6,768 nucleotides of DNA, taken from the NCBI GenBank assembly GCA_029932445.1, contig JAOZQB010000159.1, forward strand, positions 1-6,768. The letters run 5' to 3'. The notes under the pieces are model-generated. The model did no database searches. It was not told the origin of the DNA and was given only the letters and a program-made list of their open reading frames with translations. Every line of letters begins with the position of its first letter. Position 1 is the first letter of the stretch. The stretch is from Bacteroidales bacterium. Its GTDB lineage: Bacteria > Bacteroidota > Bacteroidia > Bacteroidales > JAADGE01. The position numbers and the translations under genes are program-made. Positions 6,601-6,768 of this stretch are shown piece after piece.

Positions 6601-6765
6601 AAAACCGGCAAGAAATTTAAACTTAAACAGTTCAGAGAATTACTTTTATCTGTTCATAAAAAAACGGGTCAGGAACAAAAACAAATATTAGAAGACACTT
6701 TTCTTGAATGGAAAGGTAATTATGAACAAATTGATGATGTTTTGGTGATGGGACTGAAAATATAA
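3631..6765 (+). CDS. Double-propeller receptor with SpoIIE/PP2C-type phosphatase domain
   Basis: This 1044-residue membrane signalling protein begins with a signal peptide (MKIKILISFIILF..., likely cleaved near A21/Q22). Fourteen Reg_prop blades follow (about 30-606), then a Y_Y_Y Ig-like domain (about 651-731), one transmembrane helix (737-755), a coiled coil (757-797) and a SpoIIE phosphatase domain (about 795-1044). Metal-binding and catalytic-type acids are intact: D834 in SGDFYW, D855 in ADSTGHG, D915 in EGIDMA, D982 in FSDGYED, and D1035-D1036 near the end. The GKIQSAMMP segment (801-809) is typical of the domain start. The probable role is sensing an extracytoplasmic ligand and switching cytoplasmic dephosphorylation of Ser/Thr, as SpoIIE/RsbU proteins do on STAS-domain proteins; the ligand and target are unknown. 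No histidine kinase, receiver or DNA-binding domain is present. No in-frame ATG exists before 4453; TTG at 3631 is chosen because it starts a perfect signal peptide and avoids overlap with yqeY. A TTG at 3571 would overlap yqeY by 35 nt. A lost T in the run at 3623-3626 is an alternative explanation. Confidence 0.88.
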   Translation: MKIKILISFIILFVSIQTTVAQLYNYKQYTVADGFPQSNADDIFQDKDGYIWFATQNGAARFDGFNYFLIDKYKGLNSNNVTDINQDSEGNFWFSTKDGLTKYVNDSCINYTVEDGLFSNIVRNTFELSDGRIIICSTSGSSIYENNEIKKLHLKDVPNYFIKTHNGEIWCISNTNIYKFENDTLHKIEYNIKKIKLHYLVEDRDSALWISSDNGIYKIAHNRVSHLSVNDGLISDDVRALLIDSDNNLWYASERKGCGKYFNGKFYNLTAETGMTNTAVLSLFEDKEKNIWIGGRNGATMINPRIPFIQFENLSSYKNEIVMGISEDKYEHLWFCTYGSGLSEYDGKTFKNHNKSNGAYDNHFFDVETDEKGNLWLATGNNGILIYNYKKFKRISDVEGKKITSRVLTIFKDSEKNLWFGTNGEGVIKFNGNKLTRFNDLKAKNILTINEDNAGNIWFGTLNEGIFMFNGDIIQRIDNNNSIISGEIRSIANIKGNLWFGTASEGIYTLKKNNTGFTQHYYNKSTGLNSDNIYLLFVDSKDNLWCGTEKGVDRIQFDKNGNINNIKNYTKNEGFLGVETDLNGAYEDKNGNIWFGTIFGALKFLPNITDKNIIEPTTYIKNIKLNFKDFDWSNYCDSFTDKGLPINLILPHDMNHLTIEFISLCYSNPQKVKYKYRLKGQNKNWSPAVSDHKVVFSNIAPGNYTFEVKASNDSGVWNSEPVCFSFTIKPPVWEELWFKTIGLLLILILAYLIFDYRNRSLKKTKNKLEIKVSERTVELKKQKEKVENVNLKITDSINYAGKIQSAMMPAEEMFINNFSDSFVLYKPKDIVSGDFYWAKEVRRGYDSYIVIVAADSTGHGIPGALVSMLGMSLLNEIVRKEEIQRANMVLEELRKEIKSSLRQKGAFDDQTEGIDMAVIIINKHTKELQYSGANNPLYIIRNDEIIILTPTINPVGIFLKELPFKNNVFQLHADDVLYLFSDGYEDQFNGKTGKKFKLKQFRELLLSVHKKTGQEQKQILEDTFLEWKGNYEQIDDVLVMGLKI
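3718..5448 (+). repeat. Fourteen tandem Reg_prop blade repeats within the receptor gene
   Basis: A motif of the form G/N-N-I/L-W-F-G/A-T-x-x-G recurs at receptor residues W52, W93, I134 (replacing W), W170, W209, W250, W292, W334, W376, W419, W458, W499, W545 and W594. The spacing is 36-49 residues, mostly 41-42. Fourteen blades fit two seven-bladed beta-propellers, the arrangement known for the sensor part of Bacteroides hybrid two-component systems. At DNA level the repeats are diverged, so this is a protein repeat and not recent tandem duplication. Confidence 0.85.
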
Positions 6766-6768
6766 TTA

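Overview
The window is AT-rich with short A/T-rich intergenic gaps. It has no clear Shine-Dalgarno sequences, several TAnnTTTG-type promoter boxes, and a receptor built from Reg_prop, Y_Y_Y and SpoIIE modules with a signal peptide ending in A-Q. Together these point to a member of the Bacteroidota, probably an environmental or MAG-derived lineage. This is an inference from style and gene content; no rRNA or marker tree is available here.

Left half, all on the minus strand. An FmdE-like HSCP-motif protein (208-816) lies 94 nt downstream of a five-helix membrane protein with a periplasmic beta-rich domain (911-1759). After a 216-nt gap comes a zinc-free medium-chain dehydrogenase/reductase of the quinone-oxidoreductase/VAT1-like type (1976-3004). 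The best promoter in the window, TTTG-18 nt-TAGATTTG, sits just upstream of that oxidoreductase. Positions 1-207 hold no convincing gene, only a GC-rich hairpin that may belong to a dispersed repeat.

Right half, plus strand. A divergent intergenic region of 148 nt leads into yqeY (3153-3605, GatB/YqeY family). Only 25 nt later comes a 1044-residue membrane receptor (3631-6765). It has a signal peptide, fourteen Reg_prop blades (most likely two seven-bladed propellers), a Y_Y_Y domain, one transmembrane helix, a coiled coil and a SpoIIE/PP2C-type phosphatase with its acidic metal-binding residues intact. It looks like an extracellular or periplasmic sensor that controls a cytoplasmic serine/threonine phosphatase. 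Its substrate, perhaps a STAS-type anti-anti-sigma protein, is not in the window.

The genes do not form an obvious single pathway. The points most worth a second look are the start of the receptor gene (no ATG in frame; TTG start or a one-base loss in a T run), the 14-blade sensor fused to a phosphatase instead of a histidine kinase, the divergent FmdE-like protein, and the paired IPH motifs in the unknown membrane protein. I saw no CRISPR array, insertion sequence, tRNA or rRNA.
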